A stretch of DNA of 64,000 bases from DASQFQ01 sp963805525 (GCA_963805525.1 CAWDUT010000004.1:558001-622000); one strand, 5' to 3'. Counted from the stretch's first letter, positions 7,468 to 17,017 are shown. Translations and numbers: made by a program. Notes: a model not told the origin generated them from the sequence alone.

Positions 7468-9027
7468 GTGGAGCCCCACGCGCCCCAGGTCCGCGCCGCC
7501 GAGGTGGTTGGTGCCGTCTCGCTCGCGACCGATCTGGGCACCGGACAGCCGCTCGAGCACACGCTGCGGACCGCGATCCTCGCCGTCCGGCTGGGAGACC
7601 TCGCGGGCGCCTCGCCGCAGGAGCTCCGCGACGCGTACTACGTCTCTTTGCTGCACTCCTTCGGCTGCACCTCGGACGCGCCCGAGGCGACCGAGCTCTA
7701 TGGCGACGACATCGTGCCGCGGGCGGCGTTCGCGCTCGTCGATGGCGGCAACCTCGACGAGGTCGCGGCCTTCTTCAAGGAGCAGGTCGGCACCGGCCGG
7801 CCTCCGGAGGTGCGCGAGAAGATGGTCGCGGAGACGCTGGCCAACGCGCTCCCGCTCGCCCAGGCGACGTTCGCGCTGCACTGCGAGGTCGCGCAGCGGT
7901 TCGCGAACTGGCTGGGCTTCGGCTCCGGCACGCTCGAGGCGCTGGGGTTCGTCTTCGAGCGCTGGGACGGGCACGGCCTGCCGGCCGGGATCGTCGGCGA
8001 CGCGATCCCGCTGCCCGCGCGGCTGCTGCACGTGGCGCGCGACATCTCGGTCTTCCTCTCCGCCGGCGGCGCCGACGAGGCGCGCGAGGTGATCGAGCGC
8101 CGTGCGGGGGCGGCGTACGACCCGGCCCTCGCGGCGTTGGCCCTCGAGCACTTCGACGCGCTGCTGAGCGGGCTCGACGAGGCGAAGATCTGGGACCAGG
8201 CGATCGCGGCCGAGCCGGCGCCCGTGCGCTGGATGGCCGGTGAGGAGATCGACGCCGCGTTCGGCGTCGTGGCCGCGTTCACCGACCTCAAGTCGCACTG
8301 GCTTCGCGGGCACGCCGAGGGCGTGGCGGAGCTGGCCGAGGCTGCCGCGTGGCGCCTCGGCTTCACGCCCGAGGCGGCGGCCGCCGTGCGGCGCGCTGCG
8401 CGGGCGCTCGACCTCGGCCGCGTCGGCGTCTCGAACGCGATCTGGGAGAAGCCCGGGCCGTTCGGACTCGGGGACTGGGAGCGCGTGCGCCTGCACCCCT
8501 ACTTCACCGAGCGCGCGTTCGCCCACTCGCCGGCGCTGGCCCCGGTCGGCGCCCTGGCCGGCGCGCACCACGAGCGGCTCGACGGCTCCGGCTATCACCG
8601 CAAGACGCTCGCGCCCGGGCTCGAGACCGCGGCCCGCATCCTCGCCGCCGCCGACGCCTACCAGGCGATGCGCGAGCCGCGGCCCCATCGCCCCGCCCTC
8701 GACGCGGAGGCCGCGAAGGCAGAGCTGCTGCGCGAGTCCGAGGCAGAGCGCCTGTGTCCTGAGGCCGTCGACGCCGTGCTCGCCGCCGCCGGGCACCGTG
8801 TGGCGCGCCGTCCGCGCGAGCTGCCCGCCGGCCTGACCGAGCGCGAGCTCGAGGTCCTGCACGCGCTCGTGGCGGGGCAGACCAACCAGAAGATCGGCGA
8901 GAGCCTCGGCATCTCCGCCAAGACCGCCGGGCACCACGTCCAGCACATCTACGAGAAGGCGGGCGTCCGCAGCCGCGCCGCCGCGACGGTCTGGGCCTTC
9001 GAGCACTCGCTCGTCCAGGCGGCATAG
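7468..9027 (+). CDS. HD-domain phosphohydrolase-like regulator with C-terminal LuxR HTH
   Basis: 519 residues from GTG 7468. Two HD-related halves precede a LuxR-type HTH at about residues 450-510 (LTERELEVLHALVAGQTNQKIGESLGISAKTAGHHVQHIYEKAGVRSRAAA as separate helices). The first half has FERWDGHGLP and the second HHERLDGSGYHRK, the HD-GYP-type H-x3-DGSGY signature. The core HD pairs look altered (LLHSFGC and ALDLGRVGVSNAIWEKPG where LHDIGKIGIPD is usual), so catalysis is doubtful and ligand sensing plausible. This architecture recurs as a regulator in actinobacteria. Signal and targets are unknown. Confidence 0.75.
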   Translation: MEPHAPQVRAAEVVGAVSLATDLGTGQPLEHTLRTAILAVRLGDLAGASPQELRDAYYVSLLHSFGCTSDAPEATELYGDDIVPRAAFALVDGGNLDEVAAFFKEQVGTGRPPEVREKMVAETLANALPLAQATFALHCEVAQRFANWLGFGSGTLEALGFVFERWDGHGLPAGIVGDAIPLPARLLHVARDISVFLSAGGADEAREVIERRAGAAYDPALAALALEHFDALLSGLDEAKIWDQAIAAEPAPVRWMAGEEIDAAFGVVAAFTDLKSHWLRGHAEGVAELAEAAAWRLGFTPEAAAAVRRAARALDLGRVGVSNAIWEKPGPFGLGDWERVRLHPYFTERAFAHSPALAPVGALAGAHHERLDGSGYHRKTLAPGLETAARILAAADAYQAMREPRPHRPALDAEAAKAELLRESEAERLCPEAVDAVLAAAGHRVARRPRELPAGLTERELEVLHALVAGQTNQKIGESLGISAKTAGHHVQHIYEKAGVRSRAAATVWAFEHSLVQAA

Positions 9028-9121
9028 GGCGTTCGCCCGATGCGGCCCCGCCGGCCGCGCTGCAGAGTCACCCCATCGTCGGTGCCGAGCGGCGGCGCCG
9101 GAAACCACTAGGAGGGCGACG

Positions 9122-9394
9122 ATGCTCCTGGCCACCACCGCGGTCGAGGACTACGACCGCTTCGTGAAGATCTTCTCGACGAAGGGCGCCGAGAAGCGCA
9201 AGCAGCACGGATCCCACGGCGCGACCGTGTTCCGCGACCCGAGCCAGGAAGACCGCGTGTGGGTGGTCTTCGACTGGGACGCGGAGGGCTGGGGGAGCTT
9301 CGTCTCCGACCCCGAGACCCCGGGGATCATGCAGGAGGCCGGCCACAAGGGGAAGCCGCAGGCGTTCGAGTACGGCGGCCACTACCAGGCCTAG
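9122..9394 (+). CDS. ABM-like dimeric alpha/beta-barrel protein
   Basis: 90 residues from ATG 9122 with AGGAGGGCGACG directly before it. The sequence has the beta-alpha-beta rhythm of antibiotic-biosynthesis-monooxygenase-like small proteins (VEDYDRFVKIF, then ATVFRDP, then VWVVFDWD, then GIMQEAG), and no cofactor motif, as is normal for that fold. The substrate is unknown. Its stop overlaps the stop of the convergent membrane protein gene by 4 bases. Confidence 0.6.
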   Translation: MLLATTAVEDYDRFVKIFSTKGAEKRKQHGSHGATVFRDPSQEDRVWVVFDWDAEGWGSFVSDPETPGIMQEAGHKGKPQAFEYGGHYQA

Positions 9395-10011
9395 AGCCAC
9401 CCCAGGCCGACACCGAACACCAGGCCCATCAGGACGTCGAGCGCCGCCAGCGCGCCCAGCCGCCGCCAGCGCTGGCGCGCGCTCGGCGCGTCGAACACCC
9501 AGGCGGCGTAGAGGTAGAACCACAGGTAGCCGAAGACGACGATCAGCGGCACGAACGGCGTGTTCCACCACCAGTACTCCCAGTGGAACGTGCCGGTCGC
9601 GTGGAGGAAGAGCTCGACGGCGACGCTGACCACCGAGAGCCCGAGCGCCAGCGCGAGGCGGCCACCCTGCGGCGGCAGGAGCTTCGCGTAGACGATCCCG
9701 GCGAGCGCGAACATGAACGAGATCTCGACGTTGAGCCCGACCAGGAACTGATAGGCGGTCGGGCCCGTCGTCGCCCACAGCGGCGCGCGGTCGGTCGCCT
9801 GCAGCACGAGCGCGTTGACGATCTCGTTGAACCAGTCGGCGAGCCAGACCGCCAGGCCGGCGGCCACGATGTCCCAGCGCCGGCGCTCGACCTCGGTGGC
9901 GTAGGCGTAGATGACGAACGCCAGCAGCGCCACCGCGTACCACTTGAAGAGGGACGGGTCGCGGACGAGCCGCTCCGCCTCGCGCGTGAACTCGGTGCGG
10001 GTCGCGAGCAC
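9391..10011 (-). CDS. Polytopic membrane protein, unknown function
   Basis: 206 residues from ATG 10011. There are about six hydrophobic segments: WYAVALLAFVIYAYA, IVAAGLAVWLADW, ISFMFALAGIVYA, LALALGLSVVSVAVELFL, FVPLIVVFGYLWFYLY and LDVLMGLVFGVGLGWL. Aromatic-rich loops (TFHWEYWWWNTPF) and an H in LFLHATGTFHWEYW could be functional, but no family is recognised. It is divergent from the diguanylate cyclase gene 57 bp away. Confidence 0.6.
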   Translation of the reverse strand: MLATRTEFTREAERLVRDPSLFKWYAVALLAFVIYAYATEVERRRWDIVAAGLAVWLADWFNEIVNALVLQATDRAPLWATTGPTAYQFLVGLNVEISFMFALAGIVYAKLLPPQGGRLALALGLSVVSVAVELFLHATGTFHWEYWWWNTPFVPLIVVFGYLWFYLYAAWVFDAPSARQRWRRLGALAALDVLMGLVFGVGLGWL

Positions 10012-10068
10012 CGCGCCACCCTAGCCTCGCCCTCAAGGCGAACGCCGCAGGCGCCGAGTACCCACGGA

Positions 10069-11058
10069 GTGGACCTTCGCCGACTCGCGCGCGCCGGGAC
10101 ACCGGCCGATGTGTCGGTGCTCGCCATCATGGCGCTGATCCTCGGCGCGGGCTGCCTGGGCTCGGCGTCGTTCCCGATGGTGGAGGAGGCGCCCCGGGCG
10201 CTCCTCGCCGGCATCGGGCTCGTCGCTGTCACGGCCGCGCTGACGCTCCTTCGCACCGGGCCGGACGTGTCGCCGCCGCACCTGCACTTGATCGTCCTGC
10301 TCCTGGTGGCACTGCACGGCGTGATGGTCGCCATGGCCGCGACCGAGCGCGGGCTGATGATGAGCGCCCTCGGCTACACCTGGATCGCCGTCTACGTCGC
10401 GTCCTTCATGCCGCCGCGCGCGGCGCGCGCCTACGCGGCGACGATGATCGTCGCGCTCGGTGTGAGCCTGCTGTTCGCGCGCGCCCCCACCGACCTCTCG
10501 GTGTGGCTCACGATCTCGGCCATGGTGTGGGTGGCCGTCGCCGTCCTCATCCGGCTCCACGCCCGCCTGCGCGCCGACGCCCACACCGACGGCCTCACCG
10601 GCCTGCTCAACCGCACCGGCTTCATCGCCGCGGCCGCGCGCCAGCGCGCGATGGCACGGCGCCGGGGCGAGCCGCTGGCGCTGGTGATCATCGACCTCGA
10701 CGACTTCAAGCGCGTCAACGACCGCGACGGCCACGCCGCCGGCGACCGCCTGCTCGTCGAGCTCGCGCGAGCGTGGACCGCGTTCCTGCGCCCCGGCGAC
10801 CTGCTGGCGCGCTTCGGCGGCGACGAGTTCGTCCTCCTGATCGAGGGCACGAGCGAGGACCAGATCGGAAAGGTCCTCGCGCGGCTCGCCCGCTCGCATC
10901 CCGCCCTGTGGACGTCGGGCGCGGTCATCTGCTCCGACGACGAGTCGCTCGACGCGGCGTTGCAGCGCGCCGACGCGCGCCTCTATGAGGCGAAGCGCCC
11001 GTGCCGGCCGGTCGAGCGCGCCCCCGGGGCCTGGGCCTGGCAGCCCGGCCGCGTCTGA
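10069..11058 (+). CDS. Membrane diguanylate cyclase (GGDEF)
   Basis: 329 residues from GTG 10069; GTG 10111 is an alternative. The N-terminal half has about five to six transmembrane helices (AIMALILGAGCLG, LLAGIGLVAVTAALTLL, LHLIVLLLVALHGVMV and others). The GGDEF domain spans about residues 170-315, with TDGLTGLLNR, VIIDLDDFKRVNDRDGH and an intact GGDEF at 250-254. RPGD (241-244) sits exactly five residues before it and is the RxxD inhibitory I-site. The enzyme should make cyclic di-GMP from two GTP with product inhibition. A cyclic di-GMP riboswitch lies at 52.9 kb. Confidence 0.9.
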   Translation: MDLRRLARAGTPADVSVLAIMALILGAGCLGSASFPMVEEAPRALLAGIGLVAVTAALTLLRTGPDVSPPHLHLIVLLLVALHGVMVAMAATERGLMMSALGYTWIAVYVASFMPPRAARAYAATMIVALGVSLLFARAPTDLSVWLTISAMVWVAVAVLIRLHARLRADAHTDGLTGLLNRTGFIAAAARQRAMARRRGEPLALVIIDLDDFKRVNDRDGHAAGDRLLVELARAWTAFLRPGDLLARFGGDEFVLLIEGTSEDQIGKVLARLARSHPALWTSGAVICSDDESLDAALQRADARLYEAKRPCRPVERAPGAWAWQPGRV

Positions 11059-11062
11059 CGGC

Positions 11063-11774
11063 CTAAGCGCCGATCGCCACGCGGGCCGCCGGCGCGGCTC
11101 CGGTGCTGAAGCCGTTCGCGATCAGCCAGATCGCGAGGACCATCTCCTGGATGCCGATCGGGAGGTTCATCGCGAGCTGGAAGGTCGACCCGATCGCGGT
11201 GAGCTGCACCAGCACGCACACGCCCGCCACCGCGCCCAGCGCCACCCCGGCAAGGCCCCAGCCCGCGAGCCACCGGGGCACCAGCGCCGAGCGGTAGAAC
11301 GCCAGGTAGAAGAGCGTGCTGCCCACGTAGAACGCGAGGAGCCCGGCCACGGTCGCGTCGTCGCGGAGCGTCCGGAGGAGCGCGTGCGTGGTCTGGAAGT
11401 AGCCCGCGCCCGGATCGCCGGCGCGCGCGTGCTGCTGCGCGAGCCCGAAGCAGGAGCAGCGTGCCGACCGCCGCGACGACGTAGAGGGTGCCCTCGATGA
11501 TGCGGAAGCCGGCCGAGCCGATCGCGAGCCCGGGATCCACGCGCCGGACGGCCGGGTACAGGGCGATGCCGATCCCAGCGCACGAGAACGCGGCGAGCAG
11601 CTGGAAGGACGCGCCCGCGACCACCTGGTCGTGATGGCCGGAGATCTTGGCGAGCGAGCCCGTGTCGGTGATCACGGAGTCCAGGAACCCGCTCGCGATC
11701 AGGCTCGTGACCGTGGCGGCGATGAACAGGACGCCCGCGATCCTCGCGAAACGCTTCGACGGTGCATCGGCCAT
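11063..11774 (-). pseudogene. DUF4386-like membrane protein, frameshifted
   Basis: ATG 11774 has GGAGGTGCC upstream and starts MADAPSKRFARIAGVLFIAATV, the usual N-terminus of four-to-six-helix DUF4386 proteins. The frame holds to about position 11450 (VVAAVGTLLLL) and then fails. Shifting by one base restores FGLAQQHARAGDPGAGYFQTTHALLRTLRDDATVAGLLAF and the remaining helices to the stop at 11063. The 712-base span is one base more than a multiple of three. A single inserted C in CTGCTTCGG would explain it; it could also be a sequencing error. Confidence 0.75.
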
Positions 11775-11864
11775 GACGGCACCTCCACCGAGGACGCTAG
11801 GCCGCCTCACGCCGGAGCGCATCGGCGGGAATCACCGATCCGGCCTCGGCAATCCGCCGACGAC

Positions 11865-13070
11865 CTACGCGGAGGTTCCCACGGCCACTCCGGGCGCGCC
11901 CGGCATCAGCTCTGGCCACACCGGCTCCCGCTCCGCCAGCGCCTTGGCCATCTGGCGCGCGATGACGAGCCGCTGGATCTCGTTGGCGCCCTCGTAGATC
12001 TGCAGCACCTTCGCGTCGCGCATCATCCGCTCGGCCGGGAAGTCCTTGAGGTAGCCGTTGCCGCCCAGCACCTGCACGGCCTCGGTGGTGACGCGCATCG
12101 CGGTGTCGGAGGCGACGAGCTTCGCCATCGCCGAGAGCTTGGTCATCCGCGGGTCGCCCTCCGCGACGAACGTCGCGGCCTGGAAGGTCAGCGCGCGCGC
12201 CGCGGCGACGTCGGCCTCCATGCCCGCGAGCTTGAACTGCAGGCCTTGGTGGGCGAACAGCGGCTCCCCCATCGTCTCCCGCTTCGACGCGTAGTCGAGC
12301 GCGAGGTCGATCGCGCCCTGCCCCACCCCGACCGCCTGCGCGGCGACCGTGGGCCGCGAGCGATCGAAGGTCATCATCGCGAGCTTGAAGCCGTCGCCCT
12401 CGCCGCCGAGCAGGTTCTCGTGCGGCACTTCGACGTCCTCGAACTTCGGCGCCCCGAGCTTCCAGCCCGGCATGCCCATCGTGCGCAGCGGCTCCGCGCT
12501 CAGCCCGGGCGAGGAGCCCTCGACGACGAACGCGCTGATCCCGCCCGCGCCCGCGTCGCCGGTGCGCGCGAACACGACGTACGTGTCCGCGTGGCCGGCG
12601 TTGCCGATGAAGCGCTTCTCCCCGTTGAGCACCCAGGTGTCGCCGTGGCGCTCGGCGCGCGTCTGCAGCGCGGCGGGGTCGGAGCCGGCCGCCGGCTCGG
12701 ACAGCGCGTAGGAGCCGTAGCGCTCGCCGCTCACCAGCGACGGCAGCCACTGCTGCTTCTGCTCCTCGCTGCCGGCGAGCAGGATCGGCAGCGCGACGAG
12801 CTTCACGTACGCCGCCATCAGCGACACCGTGCCGGAGATCTTCGCCAGCTCCTCGACGTAGGCGCACCAGGAGACCTCGGAGCTCTCGCGCCCGCCGTAC
12901 TCGGACGGGAGCGCGAGCCCCATCAGGCCCTCGCGCGCCAGCGTCTCGTGGATGTCGTGCGGGTAGTCGCAGTTCTCGTCCAGCTCGCGCACGCGCGGGC
13001 GGACCTGCTCCAGCACGACGCCGCGGATGTGCTCCCGCAGCTCGCGCTCCTCATCGGTCAGGCGCCACAT
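11865..13070 (-). CDS. Acyl-CoA dehydrogenase
   Basis: 401 residues from ATG 13070 with GAGAGGAAG upstream. Domains run N-terminal helical, middle beta, C-terminal four-helix. YALSEPAAGSDPAA and WVLNGEKRFIGNAGHAD are the FAD/substrate signatures, and QVLGGNGYLKDFPAERMMRDAKVLQIYEGANEIQ carries the C-terminal signature with the glutamate base. It oxidises an acyl-CoA to the 2-enoyl-CoA. It is the last gene of the acyl-CoA/PHA operon and overlaps the hydrolase gene before it by 20 bases. Chain-length preference cannot be read. Confidence 0.9.
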   Translation of the reverse strand: MWRLTDEERELREHIRGVVLEQVRPRVRELDENCDYPHDIHETLAREGLMGLALPSEYGGRESSEVSWCAYVEELAKISGTVSLMAAYVKLVALPILLAGSEEQKQQWLPSLVSGERYGSYALSEPAAGSDPAALQTRAERHGDTWVLNGEKRFIGNAGHADTYVVFARTGDAGAGGISAFVVEGSSPGLSAEPLRTMGMPGWKLGAPKFEDVEVPHENLLGGEGDGFKLAMMTFDRSRPTVAAQAVGVGQGAIDLALDYASKRETMGEPLFAHQGLQFKLAGMEADVAAARALTFQAATFVAEGDPRMTKLSAMAKLVASDTAMRVTTEAVQVLGGNGYLKDFPAERMMRDAKVLQIYEGANEIQRLVIARQMAKALAEREPVWPELMPGAPGVAVGTSA

Positions 13071-13851
13071 GTGCTTCCTCTCTCGGACGGGAACGGGGCA
13101 GCCGGCGCTCGCGCCACTCGAGCAGCAGCTCGAGCGACTCGCGCGGGGCTTCAAGGGCGTACGCGTGGCCGGCGCCGGGCACGACGGCGAGCTCCGCGTC
13201 GGGGATGCGGGCAGCCAGGAGCCGCGATGCCGCGAGCGGGACGAGGCGGTCGCGCTCGCCGTGCATGACGAGCGTCGGCGCCCGCAGCCGCGGCAGCCGG
13301 GAGACCGTGTTGAAGCGCGCGCTGGCCAGCAGCTGGGCGCCGATCGCGGCGGCCGAGCTGCGGTGCGCGGTGAAGTGCCGCACGAGCTCGCGCACGCGCT
13401 CGGGGTGCTCGCGGCGGAACGCCTCGGAGAACAGCACCGGCGCGCGCAGGCCGCGTTCCTCCAGCCCGCCGCGCGCGATCGCCATCATGTCGAGCGGCCC
13501 CAGCCGCGGCGCGAACGGGCCGCCCGGCGTCGTCCCGCCCAGCACGAGGCCGCGCACCCGCGCCGGGTGCCGGAGCGCGAGCTCCTGCGCCACCATCCCG
13601 CCCATCGACACGCCGTAGACGTGCGCGCGCGGAATCCGCAATTCCGTCAGCAGCCGCGCCGCGTCGTCCGCGAGCGCGCCGATCGACGTGGGCGGCTTCC
13701 CACCCGACCGCGCGGAGCCGCGGTGGTCGTAGGTGATGCACTCGAAGTGCTCGGCATAGGCGTCGAGCACCGGCTCGAACACCGCCGCGCTGATCGTCCA
13801 GCCCGTGATCAGCAGCAGCGGCTCGCCGGCGCCGTGGCGCTCGACGTGCAT
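13051..13851 (-). CDS. Alpha/beta hydrolase in the PHA operon
   Basis: 266 residues from ATG 13851, whose A is the last base of the phaC stop (TGATG). The triad elements are GVSMGG (Ser nucleophile), the Asp in MHGERDRLVP and the His in VPGAGHAYALE; DHRGSARSG follows the oxyanion strand. Given its place between phaC and an acyl-CoA dehydrogenase gene, it may hydrolyse PHA oligomers, acyl-CoA or an ester intermediate. That role is inferred from context; the fold itself is clear. Confidence 0.8.
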   Translation of the reverse strand: MHVERHGAGEPLLLITGWTISAAVFEPVLDAYAEHFECITYDHRGSARSGGKPPTSIGALADDAARLLTELRIPRAHVYGVSMGGMVAQELALRHPARVRGLVLGGTTPGGPFAPRLGPLDMMAIARGGLEERGLRAPVLFSEAFRREHPERVRELVRHFTAHRSSAAAIGAQLLASARFNTVSRLPRLRAPTLVMHGERDRLVPLAASRLLAARIPDAELAVVPGAGHAYALEAPRESLELLLEWRERRLPRSRPREEAHVAPDR

Positions 13852-15515
13852 CAGTCGAGCACGTACGTGCCCGGCGCGGGATCGAGCGGCTTGTAGCCCT
13901 TGCCGCCCAGCCGCTTCCGCGCCGGCTTCTCGGCGCCGGAGCGCTCGCCCAGCCATGCCACGTAGTCGTCCCACCACGTGCCCTTGTGCTGTGTCGCCTC
14001 GCGCAGCCACGTCTCCGCGTCGGGCGGGTTCTTGTCGTTCACCTGGTAGCTGGACTTCTCGTTGCCCGGCGGGTTGACGAGCGAGGCGATGTGCCCGCTG
14101 GTGGAGAGCACGAAGCGCGGCTCGGAGCCGAGCAGCTGGGTCGAGCGGTAGTTGCTCTGCCACGGCGTGATGTGGTCGGCGATGCCGGCCACCTGGTACG
14201 AGTCGACCGTGATCTGCGAGAGGTCGATCGGCGTGCCCAGCACCTCGCGCTCGCCCGGCCGCACGAGGTCGTTGGCGAGCGAGAGCTCCATGAAGTCGCG
14301 GTGCAGGCCGGCGGGCAGGTTCGTCGAGTCGGCGTTCCAGTACAGGACGTCGAAGGCCGGCGGGTCCTTGCCCAGCAGGTAGTTGTTGACCCAGTAGTTC
14401 CAGACCAGGTCGTTGGGCCGCAGCCAGGCGAACACGCCCGCCAGTGCGCGCCCGTCGAGGTAGCCCTTGCGCTGGGACTCGGCGACCGACGCGGCGGCCG
14501 TCGGGTTGTCCACCAACGCGCCGACCGTGCCGGCGTTCTCGTTGTCGAGCACGCAGACGCCGAGCGTCAGCCCGGCGATCCGCTCGAGCTCGCCGATCGC
14601 GGCCAGGTGCCCGACCGCGCAGCTCGCGGTGATCCCCCCCGCGCACAGCCCCATCACGTGCGACTTCGGGGAGCCCGTGATCGCCTCGACCGCCTCGAGC
14701 GCCTCGATCACCGCCGAGACGTAGTCGTCGAGCCCCCACTCGGCGTGGCGCTCGTCCGGGTTGCGCCAGGAGATCGTGAAGCACTGCTGGCCCGAGCCGA
14801 CGAAGTACTCGAGCATGCTCCGGCCCGGCGCGACATCGGCGATGTAGAACTTGTTGATCATCGGCGGGACGAGCAGCAGCGGCGTCTCGCGCACCTTCTT
14901 CGTGCTCGGCGCGTACTGGATGAGCTCGAACAGGTCGGTGCGCAGCACCACCGCGCCGGGCGTGACCGCGAGGTCCTCGCCGACCGTGAACGCCTTCGTG
15001 TCGACCATCGCCGGGATGTGCGGCGGCTTGCGCAGGTCGTGGACGAGGTTGGCGCTGCCCTGCACGAGGTTGCGGCCGCCGGTGTCGAGCGTCGCCTTCA
15101 GCGCCGCCGGATTCAAGGCCGGGAAGTTCGTCGGCGCCAGCGCGTCGAGCACGTTCTCGGCGCTGAAGCGCACGCGCCGCTCGGCGCGCTCGTCCAGCCC
15201 CGCGTCGGAGATCAGGTCGTCGACGGTCTTGCCCGCCGCGAGGTAGACCTGGGCGAGCCGGCGGAACGCCGGATTCCCCCTCCAGGCGTCGTCCTTGAAG
15301 CGGCGGTCCTTCTTCGACGGCGCGACGTCGGACTGGCCGATCGTGATCTTGGCCAGCTCGGCCCCGTAGCCCGCCCCGCGGCGGGCGACCTTCCAGGGCC
15401 GGGTGGCGAGACGGGCCGCGAGCTTCGCCCCGGCCACGCCCGGGAACCAGCGGCGGGGCCCTCCGCCGCCGGCCTCTGTCAGGAGCGTGTCGAGGCTCGC
15501 GGAACGGTCGGCCAT
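13851..15515 (-). CDS. phaC: Polyhydroxyalkanoate synthase
   Basis: 554 residues from ATG 15515, overlapping the acyl-CoA ligase stop as TGATG. After an N-terminal region of about 190 residues comes the alpha/beta catalytic domain, with GLCAGG as the synthase box (Cys291 in G-x-C-x-G). Asp and His follow in VAGIADHITPWQSNY and STSGHIASLVNPPGN, matching the class I/II layout and length. It polymerises hydroxyacyl-CoA into storage polyester at granules. The operon with a ligase and dehydrogenase suggests that monomers come from fatty acids. Confidence 0.9.
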   Translation of the reverse strand: MADRSASLDTLLTEAGGGGPRRWFPGVAGAKLAARLATRPWKVARRGAGYGAELAKITIGQSDVAPSKKDRRFKDDAWRGNPAFRRLAQVYLAAGKTVDDLISDAGLDERAERRVRFSAENVLDALAPTNFPALNPAALKATLDTGGRNLVQGSANLVHDLRKPPHIPAMVDTKAFTVGEDLAVTPGAVVLRTDLFELIQYAPSTKKVRETPLLLVPPMINKFYIADVAPGRSMLEYFVGSGQQCFTISWRNPDERHAEWGLDDYVSAVIEALEAVEAITGSPKSHVMGLCAGGITASCAVGHLAAIGELERIAGLTLGVCVLDNENAGTVGALVDNPTAAASVAESQRKGYLDGRALAGVFAWLRPNDLVWNYWVNNYLLGKDPPAFDVLYWNADSTNLPAGLHRDFMELSLANDLVRPGEREVLGTPIDLSQITVDSYQVAGIADHITPWQSNYRSTQLLGSEPRFVLSTSGHIASLVNPPGNEKSSYQVNDKNPPDAETWLREATQHKGTWWDDYVAWLGERSGAEKPARKRLGGKGYKPLDPAPGTYVLD

Positions 15516-17017
15516 CAGGAGGTCTTGGCCTCCTCCGGCACTTCGATCTCGCGCTTGAGGATCTTGCCGGTCGGGCCCTTGGGGAGCTCGTCGACGAACC
15601 AGATCTTGCGCGGGTACTTGTAGTTGGCGACCTCTTCCTTCACGTAGGCCTTGAGGTCGTCGGCGGAGACGTCCTGGCCCTGCTTGAGGACCACGGCGGC
15701 GCCGACCTCCTCGCCCATCGACGCGTCCTCGACGCCGATCACGGCCGCCTCGAGCACGGCCTCGTGCTCGTAGAGGACCTCCTCGATCTCCCGCGGGTAG
15801 ACGTTGTAGCCGCCGCGGATGATCAGCTCCTTCTTGCGGTCGACGATGAAGAAGTAGCCGTCCTCGTCGACCTTGCCCATGTCGCCGGAGTGGAACCAGC
15901 CGTCGACGATCGCCTCGTCCGTCTCGTCGGGCTTGTTCCAGTAGCCCTTCATGACGTTGTGGCCCTTGATGGCGATCTCGCCGACCTCGCCCTGCTCGAC
16001 GTCGTTGCCGTCGTCGTCGACGAGCTTCATCTCGACGCCCTCGATCGGCGTGCCGATGGAGCCGACCTTGCGCTCCTTGTCGGGGTGGTTGAAGGAGGCG
16101 ACCGGCGAGGTCTCGGACAGGCCGTAGCCCTCGAGGATCTTGCAGTCGAACGCCTTCTCGAAGCCGCGCATGAGCTCGCCGGGCATCGCCGAGCCGCCGG
16201 AGCAGCACAGCTTCAGCGACGAGTGGTCGAACTTCTCGCGCGCGTCGCTGTTGAGCATCGCGTTGTACATCGTCGGCACGCCGGCGAACAGCGTCACCTT
16301 GTCGCGCTCGATGATCTCCAGCGCCTTGTCCGGGTCGAAGCGCGGGATGAAGCTGAGCGTCGCGCCCGAGAGCGCACACGCGTTCATGCAGCAGGTCTGG
16401 CCGAAGGAATGGAACAGCGGCAGCGCGCCGAGCACGACGTCGCTGTCGTCGGTCGAGAACAGCCCGTGCGACGCCTTCGCGTTGGAGAGCATGTTGTCGT
16501 GCGTCAGCTCGGCGCCCTTGGGCTGGCCGGTGGTGCCCGACGTGTAGAGGATCACCGCGGTGTCGTCACCGTCGCGGTCGGCCACCTCGCGCTCCGGCTC
16601 GGCGTCGCCGAGCAGCTTCTCGAACTCGCCCGGCTTCACCGCGATGACCTCGGCGCCGGCCTCCTCGGCGCCCTTCTCGGCGGCCTCGGCGAAGTCGTGC
16701 CAGGCGAAGACGAGCTTGGCCCCAGGATCCTCGAGGTAGAACTTGACCTCGCGCCCCTTGAGCAGCACGTTCATGGGCACCACGGTGCCGCCCGCGCGCA
16801 GGATGCCGTAGTAGGCGATGGGGAAGTACGGGACGTTCGGGAGCATGATCCCGACGCGGTCGCCGGGCTCGAACCCCTTCGCCTTCAGGAGGCCAGCCAC
16901 CCGCGCGCTGCCCTCGTCTACGGCCTGCCAGTTGACCTCCGTGTCGTCCAGCTTGTAGGCGATGCCGTCGGGAATCCGCTCAGCGGTCTCCGTCGCGATC
17001 GTGGCCAGGTTGGTCAT
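15515..17017 (-). CDS. Long-chain-fatty-acid--CoA ligase (AMP-forming)
   Basis: 500 residues from ATG 17017 after GGAGGAGACC. Adenylate-forming motifs are complete: ILYTSGTTGQPKGAELTH (P-loop), YGLSETSPV, WFHSGDMGKVDEDGYFFIVDRKKELIIRGGYNVYP, and the C-terminal catalytic Lys in PTGKILKRE. It activates carboxylic acids to acyl-CoA through an acyl-AMP. First gene of the four-gene operon feeding PHA synthase and acyl-CoA dehydrogenase. Divergent from the sensor kinase gene 120 bp away. Confidence 0.9.
   Translation of the reverse strand: MTNLATIATETAERIPDGIAYKLDDTEVNWQAVDEGSARVAGLLKAKGFEPGDRVGIMLPNVPYFPIAYYGILRAGGTVVPMNVLLKGREVKFYLEDPGAKLVFAWHDFAEAAEKGAEEAGAEVIAVKPGEFEKLLGDAEPEREVADRDGDDTAVILYTSGTTGQPKGAELTHDNMLSNAKASHGLFSTDDSDVVLGALPLFHSFGQTCCMNACALSGATLSFIPRFDPDKALEIIERDKVTLFAGVPTMYNAMLNSDAREKFDHSSLKLCCSGGSAMPGELMRGFEKAFDCKILEGYGLSETSPVASFNHPDKERKVGSIGTPIEGVEMKLVDDDGNDVEQGEVGEIAIKGHNVMKGYWNKPDETDEAIVDGWFHSGDMGKVDEDGYFFIVDRKKELIIRGGYNVYPREIEEVLYEHEAVLEAAVIGVEDASMGEEVGAAVVLKQGQDVSADDLKAYVKEEVANYKYPRKIWFVDELPKGPTGKILKREIEVPEEAKTS

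Noticed and set aside
7102..9138. 678-codon minus-strand frame opposite the HD/LuxR regulator
   Set aside because: Antisense shadow; the plus strand carries the HD and LuxR motifs.
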